Of a stretch of DNA of 64,000 nt, positions 24,638 to 33,045 are shown one piece after another; the stretch's first letter is position 1; every line of letters begins with the position of its first letter. The notes under the pieces were generated by a model, which saw only the letters and a program-made list of their open reading frames with translations, ran no database searches and had not been told where the DNA came from. The stretch comes from Polynucleobacter sp. AP-Elch-400A-B2. Lineage in GTDB: Bacteria; Pseudomonadota; Gammaproteobacteria; Burkholderiales; Burkholderiaceae. The stretch covers positions 1,000,091 through 1,064,090 of the forward strand of contig NZ_CP061317.1 in the NCBI RefSeq assembly GCF_018688355.1. The letters are read 5' to 3'. Position numbers and translations under genes: made by a program.

Positions 24638-25957
24638 TTAGTGCTTGTGCTCACCAATTAAATGCATGGAGTCGTATTCGGCTTGATTGGCAGCATGACG
24701 TTTAATGACCAGCCACATGATCACGCTTACCACTACGCCAAAGCCAATAATGACCGCCTGAATTGGCGCATCCAACCAAATCAATCCGGAGTAGATTAGC
24801 AGCATCATCAAAACAGAAATATTTTCATTAAAGTTTTGAACTGCAATGGAGTGGCCGGCTGACATCAGTACGTGCCCACGATGTTGCAGAAGGGCATTCA
24901 TGGGCACTACAAAATAGCCCGCTAACCAGCCCACCAAAATCAATAAGAAGTATGCTGGCAGCAATTTGAGCGAAAGCTCAAACTCCCCGACAGTCAAGAC
25001 GGTAATATTAGGCAGCATGTCTGAGTTATAGATAGCCATGACGCAAACGACTAATCCCATGGCAATACCATATGGGAGTACCTTTAGTGAGCTTCTGAGA
25101 GGGATACGCCAGGCAGCATACATAGCTCCTCCGGCAACTCCAAATGCGGATATTGCTTGAAGAATGGCGCCTTGGGATAGGGTCATATGAAGGGCAACCT
25201 GAGCCCACTTAATCACAATAAATTGTAAAGTGGCACCAGCACCCCAAAACAGAGTGGTGACTGCCAATGAGATCTGACCAAGACGATCATCCCAAAGCGT
25301 CTTAAAGCAGACAGCAAAATCTTTTACCAACTCGATTGGATTGGTCTTTTGGGACTCATAGCGGGCCCCAGTGTCGGGGATGCGTAAATTAATCAGGGCT
25401 GCCAGCACATAAATCATCATGATGATCATGATGGCGGACTCTGCCGCAGTATCAATGCCAGTTTCTAGGACTGGTATATCAAATCCTAGGAGGCTTTCAG
25501 ATACAGACTTGCTAATCAGGACGCCGCCAAGAACGGTACCCATGATGATGGAGCCTACAGTAAGCCCCTCAATCCAGCCGTTGGCAGCTACCAGCTTTTC
25601 AGGAGGGAGAAGCTCTGTGAGAATGCCGTATTTAGCAGGTGAATAGGCAGCAGCTCCCAAGCCCACAATCGCATAGGCCAGTAAAGGATGGCTTCCGAAC
25701 AGCATGACTACGCAACCGATAAACTTAATCGTATTGGTGATGAACATGACATTGCCCTTAGGGCGTGAATCAGCAAAGGCTCCCACAAAGGCTGCCAGCA
25801 ATACATAGGAGAGGACAAAGAATAATTTGAGTAAAGGAGTCATCCAGGCCGGAGCATTAAGCTGGACCAAGAGGGCGATTGCTGCTATCAGCAAGGCGTT
25901 ATCTGCAAGCGACGAAAAAAATTGCGCCGCCATAATGATGTAAAAACTACGGTTCAT
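24638..25957 (-). CDS. lplT: Lysophospholipid transporter LplT (MFS)
   Basis: A 439-residue inner-membrane MFS protein with about 12 hydrophobic segments. It starts MNRSFYIIMAAQFFSSLADN, with ADSRPKGNVMFITNTIKFIG near the loop 2-3 region, both LplT-like. LplT flips lysophospholipids inward for reacylation. The acyltransferase Aas, fused or adjacent in enterics, is not in the window. The protein is about 40 residues longer than E. coli LplT. No Shine-Dalgarno is seen; a TAGATT lies six bases before the ATG on its strand. It is convergent with the UDG-like gene and divergent from alr. Confidence 0.88.
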   Translation of the reverse strand: MNRSFYIIMAAQFFSSLADNALLIAAIALLVQLNAPAWMTPLLKLFFVLSYVLLAAFVGAFADSRPKGNVMFITNTIKFIGCVVMLFGSHPLLAYAIVGLGAAAYSPAKYGILTELLPPEKLVAANGWIEGLTVGSIIMGTVLGGVLISKSVSESLLGFDIPVLETGIDTAAESAIMIIMMIYVLAALINLRIPDTGARYESQKTNPIELVKDFAVCFKTLWDDRLGQISLAVTTLFWGAGATLQFIVIKWAQVALHMTLSQGAILQAISAFGVAGGAMYAAWRIPLRSSLKVLPYGIAMGLVVCVMAIYNSDMLPNITVLTVGEFELSLKLLPAYFLLILVGWLAGYFVVPMNALLQHRGHVLMSAGHSIAVQNFNENISVLMMLLIYSGLIWLDAPIQAVIIGFGVVVSVIMWLVIKRHAANQAEYDSMHLIGEHKH

Positions 25958-26004
25958 TCGTACAATCTAGTCATTAATTAATTAAAACATGAAAGGAGGG
26001 TGTA

Positions 26005-27129
26005 TTGAGTCAGTCGGCTAACCGCTTTATTAGTAGGCCTATTGTGGCAACTATACACACTGCTGCCTTTCGACATAATTTAGGCCGTATTCGGGAGCTT
26101 GCCCCAGAATCTAAGATTTGGTCTGTTGTGAAGGCTAAAGCCTATGGCCATAGCCTAGAAGCCGCATTTAAGGGGCTGGAATCTACCGATGGCTTTGCCT
26201 TGCTGGATATTGCTGATGCTCAATGGCTAAGAGATCATGGTTGGGGGGGTCGCATTCTCCTTTTAGAGGGTCTTTTTAGTCAGAGAGAGCTAGAGCTAGT
26301 AATTAAGCTTCAATGTGACTTAGTGGTTCATAGTGAGAAGCAGGTCCTATGGCTAGAAAGCGTCCAAAATCATTCGGGCCGCCCAATAAACGTCTTTCTA
26401 AAACTGAATTCTGGCATGAATCGCCTTGGTTTTAGGCCAGAAGAATATCGCACGGCTTTTCATCGCTTGCATGCTGCCGGATACCATCTGCATCACATGA
26501 CGCACTTTGCTAATGCGGACCAGGTTGATCATTCGCCAACGGTCGGAGAGCAAATGGAGTGTTTCAACAAAACTACCGAAGGTCTTGAGGCGCCATCTTC
26601 CTTGGCGAATTCAGCTGCGATCCTTTGGCATCGCAACGCATTGGGGGACTGGGTGCGTCCGGGTATTTTGCTTTATGGCGTTTCGCCAACTGGGGTGCAT
26701 GCCGACATCATCCGCTCTGAATTTCAAGCGGTGATGAGTTTGCGCAGTGAAATCATCGATATCCAAAACCTCAAGAAAGGTGATCATGTGGGTTACGGTA
26801 GTCGCTATGAGGCTCCAGAAGATATGCGCGTTGGTGTGATCGCTGGTGGCTATGCCGATGGATATCCACGTCATGCGGAAGATGGCACGCCAGTTTGGGT
26901 TGAGGCTGCCGATGCTCAGGGCGATGGCGTCATTTGCCCGATTGTTGGGAGAGTCTCTATGGACATGTTGACGATTGATCTGCGCGAGGCACCTAATGCC
27001 AAGATTGGCAGTGTAGTGGAGCTATGGGGTAATGAAGTACCGGTAGATGATGTGGCTCAAATGAGTGGCACCATCGGCTATGAATTGATTTGCGCATTAG
27101 CGCAGAGAGTGCCGGTTCTTACTGAGTGA
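26005..27129 (+). CDS. alr: Alanine racemase
   Basis: A 374-residue PLP enzyme that makes D-alanine for peptidoglycan. The PLP lysine is K43 in SVVKAKAYGHS. The second catalytic base is the tyrosine in HVGYGSRYEAP, and GGYADGYPRH and VGRVSMDMLTID are family blocks. It begins at TTG 26005; the strong AAAGGAGGG at 25992-26000 fixes that start. The earlier ATG at 25989 is in another frame. The gene is monocistronic in this window, between divergent lplT and convergent bamD. Confidence 0.94.
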   Translation: MSQSANRFISRPIVATIHTAAFRHNLGRIRELAPESKIWSVVKAKAYGHSLEAAFKGLESTDGFALLDIADAQWLRDHGWGGRILLLEGLFSQRELELVIKLQCDLVVHSEKQVLWLESVQNHSGRPINVFLKLNSGMNRLGFRPEEYRTAFHRLHAAGYHLHHMTHFANADQVDHSPTVGEQMECFNKTTEGLEAPSSLANSAAILWHRNALGDWVRPGILLYGVSPTGVHADIIRSEFQAVMSLRSEIIDIQNLKKGDHVGYGSRYEAPEDMRVGVIAGGYADGYPRHAEDGTPVWVEAADAQGDGVICPIVGRVSMDMLTIDLREAPNAKIGSVVELWGNEVPVDDVAQMSGTIGYELICALAQRVPVLTE

Positions 27130-27170
27130 AGTCACCGGCGTTATTGATGTTTATTAATTCTTATTAGCTC

Positions 27171-28043
27171 TTACTTATTCCAGATCTGCCACCAGCGACG
27201 TTCTTTTTGAACTCGTTGACCAGTTATCAACATTTGACTGTCGGGGAAATTGAGCTTAAAGACACGAGCTGCATCGTTACTCAGATCAGTCATGCCCAGC
27301 TTTTCATAAGACTTCGTCAACAGGTAGAGCGCTTCCTCAACCGCTGGTGCGCGATCATAATCTCGAATCACGAGCTGAGCTCTATTAGCTGATGCTAAGT
27401 AGGCGCCGCGTTGATAGTAGAAGCGGGCCACAATGACATCTGCCTCTGCTAATGAATTCACAATATAGCGCATCCGATCTAAAGAGTCGGGAGCATATTT
27501 ACTATCAGGAAAACGTTCAACAACAACTTTGAAAGATTCAAAAGCTTCTTTAGCCGCCTTCGGGTCTCGCTCACTCAAATCTTGCCCTGTAAATTTACCG
27601 AGCCAACCTAAATCATCATTAAAGCTGATTAAGCCTTTGAGGTAATAGCCGTAATCTAAGTTGGGACTACCTTGATGCAGCTTAATAAATCGATCGATCG
27701 CAACTAGGGCTTGGGCTTGCTCTTGTGCTTTCCAATAGCAAAAGGCAGCATTAATTTGTGCCTGTTGAGAATAAGGTCCAAATGGGAACCGACCTTCTAG
27801 CTTTTCAAAATACTTGCCGCACTTTGCATAGTCCGCATCTTTCAGTTTCTCATTGGCTTCGGAATACAGTTTTGTTTCTGACCAAATATCCGTGTCATCT
27901 TTTTGGCCATCACTGCCTGCACATCCACTCAGGACAAGGCAAGCAACGCTAGCGCCGACAATGAGAGAAATGAGGGATTTTCTGGAAGATGTCCCAAGGG
28001 TGGTCGCAAGCCTTAAACTGGCGTCTGTAATAACGTCCGACAT
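27171..28043 (-). CDS. bamD: Outer-membrane assembly lipoprotein BamD
   Basis: A roughly 290-residue lipoprotein of the BAM complex, which folds beta-barrel proteins into the outer membrane. The lipobox is LVLSGC (C41 from the ATG at 28043). TPR-like repeats follow: KLKDADYAKCGKYFEKLEGR, FPFGPYSQQAQINAAFCYWK and FESFKVVVERFPDSKYAPD are characteristic ComL/BamD segments. An ATG nine codons upstream (28070) would overlap the rluD start, so I prefer 28043. The region before the signal core is unusually long (about 22 residues). It is divergent from rluD with only 20 bp between starts. Confidence 0.92.
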   Translation of the reverse strand: MSDVITDASLRLATTLGTSSRKSLISLIVGASVACLVLSGCAGSDGQKDDTDIWSETKLYSEANEKLKDADYAKCGKYFEKLEGRFPFGPYSQQAQINAAFCYWKAQEQAQALVAIDRFIKLHQGSPNLDYGYYLKGLISFNDDLGWLGKFTGQDLSERDPKAAKEAFESFKVVVERFPDSKYAPDSLDRMRYIVNSLAEADVIVARFYYQRGAYLASANRAQLVIRDYDRAPAVEEALYLLTKSYEKLGMTDLSNDAARVFKLNFPDSQMLITGQRVQKERRWWQIWNK

Positions 28044-28063
28044 AACTAAAAGGCTCTTTAAGC

Positions 28064-29107
28064 GTGGCATTGCCGCATACTCCAGATTCGAATCCCATTG
28101 ATTATATCGATGATGAGGATTTCATAGCCCTAGAAGTTCCTCCCGAGGTCAGCGGAGAGCGTTTGGATAAGTTTCTTGGCGGCGCTTTGCCTGATTATTC
28201 CCGCAATCGCCTTAAATCCTGGGTTGAGGCTGGGGCGGTAACGGTCGATGGAAAAGTCACCAAAGTCCGTCATTTACTTCGTGGGAGCGAAAGTATTAAG
28301 GTGTTTCCTCAAGAAATGCCTGAACAGTTCGCTTTTTCTCCTGAAAACATCCCCCTAGATGTCGTTTATGAAGATGACTCCATTATTGTGGTCAATAAAC
28401 CTGCTGGACTCGTGGTTCATCCTGCCGCTGGTAATTGGACGGGAACCCTGTTAAATGCCTTGCTATATCGTTTTCCGGAGCTCAAGCAGCTTCCAAGAGC
28501 GGGCATTGTTCATCGACTAGATAAAGATACCTCTGGACTCATGGTAGTTGCCAGAACCGATATTGCCCAAACCTCCTTGGTAAGACAGCTTCAAGAGCGG
28601 ACAGTCGGGAGACGTTATCTATCATGGGTCTGGGGTGATGCCCCTTCTCAGGGTAAGGTGCTGGCGACTGTTGGTCGAGATCAGCGCGATCGGCTCAAAA
28701 TGTCCGCGGGTTCTGCTCAAGGTAAACCTGCCGCTACCTTATTTCGGCGCTTGGCTAAAGGGAGCTTTACAGAAAGTTCAGTTGCTTTACTGGAGTGCCG
28801 CTTAGAGACTGGCCGCACCCATCAAATTCGGGTTCATTTGGAGTCTTTGGGTTTCCCTCTTTTGGGTGATCCGGTCTATCGCAAGAGGACCCCTGGAGTG
28901 GCTAAATCATTACCATTTAGTCGCCAAGCTCTACATGCTTACGCCTTAAGTCTGCAGCACCCAGTAACTCAAGAAGTCATGACCTGGTTTAGATTGCCTC
29001 CCCAGGATTTGATTGATTTATTGCCTTTAGTGGGAATGACTGAAGCCGACTTGCCAAGAGAAGAGGCTCTATTAGCCTCAATTAAAAATGATCAACGCGC
29101 TCAATAG
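28064..29107 (+). CDS. rluD: 23S rRNA pseudouridine synthase, RluD-type
   Basis: A 347-residue RluA-family pseudouridine synthase. An N-terminal S4 domain (GERLDKFLGGALPDYSRNRL) is followed by the catalytic domain with HRLDKDTSG (D153) and RTHQIRVHLESLGFPLLGDP. RluD modifies U1911, U1915 and U1917 in helix 69. Translation begins at GTG 28064, with AAAAGG upstream. Its location before pgeF and next to divergent bamD is the classical rluD neighbourhood. The end overlaps pgeF by 20 bp. Confidence 0.92.
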   Translation: MALPHTPDSNPIDYIDDEDFIALEVPPEVSGERLDKFLGGALPDYSRNRLKSWVEAGAVTVDGKVTKVRHLLRGSESIKVFPQEMPEQFAFSPENIPLDVVYEDDSIIVVNKPAGLVVHPAAGNWTGTLLNALLYRFPELKQLPRAGIVHRLDKDTSGLMVVARTDIAQTSLVRQLQERTVGRRYLSWVWGDAPSQGKVLATVGRDQRDRLKMSAGSAQGKPAATLFRRLAKGSFTESSVALLECRLETGRTHQIRVHLESLGFPLLGDPVYRKRTPGVAKSLPFSRQALHAYALSLQHPVTQEVMTWFRLPPQDLIDLLPLVGMTEADLPREEALLASIKNDQRAQ

Positions 29108-29867
29108 GATTGAACCAAGCTGGACTGTGTCACAGCGAATTCAGGCTTTTTGCACTACCAGGCAAGGCGGCATTAGTAAGCCACCATTCAATAGTCTTAA
29201 CCTTGGGCTTAATGCGGGTGACAATTTGGCGGATGTTCTCCAAAACCGGAGCATCGTCAGGTCAGAGTTACCCGCTGAGCCGCTTTGGCTCAAACAGATT
29301 CATGGCGTCACGGTAAGTACCCCAGCCTCGAGGAATGCTTTGGGCAATGGGCCATTTGAGGCAGATGCTGCAGTCACCAACATCCCAAATGAGGTGCTGG
29401 CCATTCTGGCTGCCGATTGCATGCCAGCATTGTTTGCCAGCAGGAGTGGTGATGTGATTGGGGCGGCTCATGCAGGTTGGCGCGGTTTGAGCAGTGGCGT
29501 TCTGGAAAACACGATCAATGAAATGATTGCCCTTTCTCCAGGCCTGACGACAAGTGATATCAGTGCGTGGCTGGGTCCAGCGATTGGGACGAGCGCATTT
29601 GAAGTGGGTGAAGATGTTTTGCAAGCCTTTGCTCAGCAGGGCAAAGACATCCTATCCAAGGCCTTTATTCCAATAATCGGCATCCCTGGAAAGTGTTTGG
29701 CTGATCTATATTTACTGGCAAGAGATCGCTTACGTTCTCTAGGTATAGAACAAATTACTGGCGGTGAGTTTTGCACCGTTAGTGACCCAGAGCGCTTCTT
29801 TTCATACCGCCGGGATAAGGCCACGGGTCGCTTTGCCTCTCTTATTTGGATTGCAGAAAGCGCTTAA
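29088..29867 (+). CDS. pgeF: Peptidoglycan editing factor PgeF (laccase-domain family)
   Basis: A 259-residue PgeF/YfiH protein, which removes wrongly added L-serine from UDP-MurNAc-peptide; the older label is polyphenol oxidase. FCTTRQGGISKPPFNSLNLG and ADCMPALFASRSGDVIGAAH are family blocks, and HAGWRGLSSGVLENTI contains a metal-binding histidine. The C-terminus CTVSDPERFFSYRRDKATG is also typical. It overlaps rluD by 20 bp. The following 102 bp hold hairpins before phaC. Confidence 0.92.
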   Translation: MINALNRIEPSWTVSQRIQAFCTTRQGGISKPPFNSLNLGLNAGDNLADVLQNRSIVRSELPAEPLWLKQIHGVTVSTPASRNALGNGPFEADAAVTNIPNEVLAILAADCMPALFASRSGDVIGAAHAGWRGLSSGVLENTINEMIALSPGLTTSDISAWLGPAIGTSAFEVGEDVLQAFAQQGKDILSKAFIPIIGIPGKCLADLYLLARDRLRSLGIEQITGGEFCTVSDPERFFSYRRDKATGRFASLIWIAESA

Positions 29868-29881
29868 TCTTGGGGTTATTA

Positions 29882-29920
29882 CTAGCCCAGCTTTGGGGCT
29901 AGGGTTATTGCGTATAACCC
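29882..29920. repeat. Two overlapping hairpins between pgeF and phaC
   Basis: CTAGCCC / GGGCTAG (29882-29888 with 29896-29902) and GGGTTAT / ATAACCC (29902-29908 with 29914-29920) are perfect 7-bp inverted repeats sharing one base. The second is followed only by TTCT, so termination is weak at best. They may slow or partly end pgeF transcription. Confidence 0.45.
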
Positions 29921-29940
29921 TTCTAGCCTGATAGATGGAG

Positions 29941-29969
29941 AATGATCTTAATAACTTTACGAGATCATT
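29941..29969. promoter_or_regulatory. Inverted repeat covering the phaC ribosome-binding region
   Basis: AATGATCT (29941-29948) and AGATCATT (29962-29969) are perfect complements with a 13-nt loop. The right arm touches the phaC ATG at 29970 and includes most of the only nearby GAG. As RNA this would hide the start region; as DNA it could be an operator. Confidence 0.45.
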
Positions 29970-31604
29970 ATGTTTGCAGGCATGAATACAGGTGTAGCGC
30001 CATCGTTGGCCCCACACCATATGGCGTTAATTCCCCCAGAACGCTTAGCGGAAATTCAAAAAGAATATTTTACTGAGTTCTCTCATCTTGCAACCAATCC
30101 TGAAGCCGTTGAAGTAAAGGATCGCCGTTTCTCTGGCAAAGCCTGGCACTCCTCATGGAGCAAAATGATTGCGGCAACCTATTTGCTGAATTCAAAACAT
30201 TTAATTGCCCTTGCTAAAGCAGTAGATGCGGATGAAAAAACGAAGATCAAGATTTTGTTCACTACCGAGCAAATGATTGATGCATTGTCACCATCCAACT
30301 TTATTGCAACCAATCCCGAGGTTCTTGAAAACATAATCAGCTCACAAGGCCAATCCATTCAAAACGGCATTGTGAATTTGCTTGGTGATCTCAAAAAAGG
30401 GAAAGTTTCTCAGACGGATGAAAGCGCTTTTGAAGTCGGAAAAAATATTGCAACAACTGAAGGTCAAGTGGTATTTCGTAATGATCTGTTTGAATTAATT
30501 CAGTACACGCCGCTAACCGAAACGGTGTTTGAACGCCCATACTTAATGGTGCCGCCTTGCATTAACAAGTACTACATTTTAGACTTACAACCCGATAACT
30601 CAGTTGTGCGTTACATGGTTGAGCAAGGTCACACTGTTTTCTTGGTTTCCTGGAAAAATCCAGATGCTTCAATGTCCAAAATTACTTGGGATGACTATGT
30701 AGGTGATGGCGTCATTAAGGCGATTGAAGTCGTCAAAGATATTGGCGGTACTGATCTAATTAACGTTCTCGGTTTTTGTGTCGGCGGAACGTTAACTTCT
30801 ACCGCTTTGGCAGTACTAGCGGCACGGAAAAAGAATTACGTTGCTAGCTTAACCTTGCTAACTACTCTGCTGGATTTTAGCGATAGCGGCATCCTGGATG
30901 TGTTCATCGATGAAGGCATGGTGAAGTTGCGTGAGGGTACTATTGGTGGCGAAGGCGGTCAATTCGGCATGATGTCTGGCTTAGACTTGGGCAATACCTT
31001 TTCCTTCTTGCGCCCGAATGACCTAGTCTGGAATTATGTTGTGGAGAATTATTTAAAAGGTAATTCGCCGCCGCCATTTGATTTGCTCTATTGGAATGGC
31101 GATTCGACCAATCTGCCTGGCCCAATGTACTGTTGGTACCTGCGCTATACCTACTTACAAAATGAATTAATCAAACCCGGCAAGCTCACCGTTTGCGGAG
31201 AAAAAGTGGATCTCGGCAAAATTACTGTTCCAGCCTATATCTACGCATCGCATGATGATCACATCGTGCCTTGGAAATCTGCTTATGAGTCTACGCATAT
31301 CTTGAAGGGTAAGAGCCGTTTTGTTTTGGGTGCTTCTGGACATATTGCTGGCGTGATTAATCCACCAGCAAAAAATAAGCGCCATTATTTTGAAAACAAT
31401 AAATTAGCCAAGACTGCAGATGAGTGGTTGGCTGCGGCAAAGGATATTAAAGGTAGTTGGTGGCCTAACTACGCTAAATGGTTAGAAGAGTTTGGTGGCA
31501 AGAGAGTGGAAGCTAGTAAAGCGTTTGGTAATGCGCGCTACAAAAAACTAGAAGCAGCGCCTGGTAAGTACGTGAAAGAAAAAATATCCACAACTGCTCA
31601 ATAA
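29970..31604 (+). CDS. phaC: Class I poly(3-hydroxyalkanoate) synthase
   Basis: A 544-residue synthase that polymerises (R)-3-hydroxyacyl-CoA on the granule surface. The nucleophile lies in the lipase-like box GFCVGG (C270). The catalytic aspartate is in SHDDHIVPWKSAY (D430) and the histidine in LGASGHIAGVINPP (H458). SWKNPDASMSKITWDDYV is also a class I signature. Class I enzymes are often near 590 residues; this one is shorter at the N-terminus (MFAGMNTGVAP). No PhaE subunit accompanies it, which supports class I. phaB follows 21 bp later. An inverted repeat overlaps the translation start. Confidence 0.94.
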   Translation: MFAGMNTGVAPSLAPHHMALIPPERLAEIQKEYFTEFSHLATNPEAVEVKDRRFSGKAWHSSWSKMIAATYLLNSKHLIALAKAVDADEKTKIKILFTTEQMIDALSPSNFIATNPEVLENIISSQGQSIQNGIVNLLGDLKKGKVSQTDESAFEVGKNIATTEGQVVFRNDLFELIQYTPLTETVFERPYLMVPPCINKYYILDLQPDNSVVRYMVEQGHTVFLVSWKNPDASMSKITWDDYVGDGVIKAIEVVKDIGGTDLINVLGFCVGGTLTSTALAVLAARKKNYVASLTLLTTLLDFSDSGILDVFIDEGMVKLREGTIGGEGGQFGMMSGLDLGNTFSFLRPNDLVWNYVVENYLKGNSPPPFDLLYWNGDSTNLPGPMYCWYLRYTYLQNELIKPGKLTVCGEKVDLGKITVPAYIYASHDDHIVPWKSAYESTHILKGKSRFVLGASGHIAGVINPPAKNKRHYFENNKLAKTADEWLAAAKDIKGSWWPNYAKWLEEFGGKRVEASKAFGNARYKKLEAAPGKYVKEKISTTAQ

Positions 31605-31625
31605 TATTTTTATAAGGGGAAATAC

Positions 31626-32366
31626 ATGACTCAAAAGATTGCATACGTAACTGGAGGTATGGGTGGCATTGGTACCGCTATTTGTCAGCGTCTTGCTAAA
31701 GATGGCTTTAAGGTCATCGCTGGCTGCGGCCCGAATTCTCCGCGCAAAGATCGCTGGATTGGTGAGCAAAAAGCTTTGGGTTACGACTTTATCGCCTCTG
31801 AAGGTAATGTTTCTGACTGGGATAGTACGGTGATTGCCTTTGATAAGGTGAAGGCTGAAGTGGGACGGGTCGATGTTTTGGTAAATAACGCCGGTATCAC
31901 TAAAGACAGCGTATTTCGCAAAATGACTCCAGATCAGTGGAAAGCAGTGATTGATACCAATCTCAATTCTTTATTCAACGTCACCAAACAAGTGGTGGAT
32001 GGCATGGCTGATAACGGCTGGGGTCGCATTATCAACATCTCCTCTGTTAATGGTCAAAAGGGTCAGTTCGGTCAGTCTAACTACTCAACGGCAAAAGCGG
32101 GCTTGCACGGATTTACGATGGCTTTGTCACAAGAGCTCGCCTCTAAAGGCGTAACTGTGAATACGGTTTCCCCCGGTTATATCGGCACCGATATGGTCAA
32201 AGCCATTCGCGAAGATGTCCTTGAAAAGATTGTTGCCGGTGTTCCAGTAAAGCGCTTGGGTACCCCCGAGGAGATCGCCTCGATCTGCTGCTGGATTGCT
32301 TCTGTTGATGGTGGCTACGCTACCGGGGCTGACTTCTCCTTAAATGGCGGCCTGCACACGGGCTAA
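31626..32366 (+). CDS. phaB: Acetoacetyl-CoA reductase
   Basis: A 246-residue short-chain dehydrogenase making (R)-3-hydroxybutyryl-CoA for PhaC. The cofactor loop is VTGGMGGIG, the core has LVNNAGITKD, and the catalytic Ser-Tyr-Lys are in NISSVNGQKGQFGQSNYSTAK. GCGPNSPRKDRWI early on is typical of NADPH-dependent PhaB. A good AAGGGGA precedes the ATG. It is co-transcribed with phaC. Confidence 0.93.
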   Translation: MTQKIAYVTGGMGGIGTAICQRLAKDGFKVIAGCGPNSPRKDRWIGEQKALGYDFIASEGNVSDWDSTVIAFDKVKAEVGRVDVLVNNAGITKDSVFRKMTPDQWKAVIDTNLNSLFNVTKQVVDGMADNGWGRIINISSVNGQKGQFGQSNYSTAKAGLHGFTMALSQELASKGVTVNTVSPGYIGTDMVKAIREDVLEKIVAGVPVKRLGTPEEIASICCWIASVDGGYATGADFSLNGGLHTG

Positions 32367-32398
32367 ATCTTATAAAAATAGAGTTTTAGTGGTCTCAT

Positions 32399-32447
32399 CA
32401 TCGGCATATTTACCTTTAGCTCAAACTAGAGATAAACTATGCCGATG
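32399..32447. promoter_or_regulatory. 10-bp inverted repeat bracketing a candidate phaR promoter
   Basis: CATCGGCATA (32399-32408) and TATGCCGATG (32438-32447) are perfect complements 29 bp apart. Between or partly within them lie TTTACC (32409-32414) and TAAACT (32433-32438), a plausible -35/-10 pair with 18-bp spacing. Inner bases TTTA and TAAA could extend the stem with a one-base bulge. It may be an operator, or a hairpin separating phaB from phaR. Confidence 0.45.
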
Positions 32448-32458
32448 TTGCATTGCAG
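32448..32458. promoter_or_regulatory. Candidate PhaR-binding site
   Basis: TTGCATTGCAG fits the TGC-N3-GCAG pattern recalled for PhaR of Paracoccus, 25 bases before the phaR start. It directly follows the inverted repeat and would overlap the predicted transcription start, consistent with autorepression. Confidence 0.4.
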
Positions 32459-32482
32459 TACCAAGAGTTAGGAAAAAACTAC

Positions 32483-33043
32483 ATGGCCACACGTTCTAAA
32501 AAAGCCGGCGACAGCCGCTTAATCAAGAAGTATCCCAATCGTCGTTTATATGACACCCAAACCAGCGCCTATGTGACGCTGGCTGATATTAAAAATTTAG
32601 TGATGGCTGGCGATGCTTTTAGTGTTGTAGATGCAAAAACTGAAGATGATCTAACTCGCAATATTTTGCTACAAATTATTCTGGAAGAAGAGGCTGGTGG
32701 CGCTCCAGTTTTTTCAACTCAAATGCTTTCTCAAATCATCCGCTTCTATGGAAATTCCATGCAAGGTTTAATGGGTAGCTATCTTGAAAAGACCATGCAA
32801 TCTTTTGTGGATATTCACAATAAGTTAGGCGATCAGACTGAGGGCATGGGCGCAGGTAGCACACCCGAGGCTTGGGCCAAGATGATGAATCTGCAAAACC
32901 CAATGATGCAAGGTCTCATGGGTAACTATATGGAGCAAAGTAAAGATCTGTTCGTGAAAATGCAAGAGCAGATGCAAAATTCCCCGAGCATGTTTAGTAG
33001 CTTCCCGTTTTCTGGGCAAGCCAATAAGACTGAAAAAGAATAA
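32483..33043 (+). CDS. phaR: Polyhydroxyalkanoate synthesis repressor PhaR
   Basis: A 186-residue regulator that binds PHA granules and DNA alternately and represses phasin and its own gene. The N-terminal DNA/PHB-binding domain reads RLIKKYPNRRLYDTQTSAYV, the strongest family signature. The C-terminal half is methionine- and glutamine-rich (MQGLMGNYMEQSKDLFVKMQ), as usual. A TTG ten codons upstream is in frame, but AGGA at about 32470 supports the ATG at 32483. No phasin gene lies in the window. rimO begins 2 bp after its stop. Confidence 0.93.
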   Translation: MATRSKKAGDSRLIKKYPNRRLYDTQTSAYVTLADIKNLVMAGDAFSVVDAKTEDDLTRNILLQIILEEEAGGAPVFSTQMLSQIIRFYGNSMQGLMGSYLEKTMQSFVDIHNKLGDQTEGMGAGSTPEAWAKMMNLQNPMMQGLMGNYMEQSKDLFVKMQEQMQNSPSMFSSFPFSGQANKTEKE

Positions 33044-33045
33044 TT

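Noticed and set aside
29882..29920. Strong terminator after pgeF
   Set aside because: Stems are good but only TTCT follows, so I list them as hairpins and not as a terminator.
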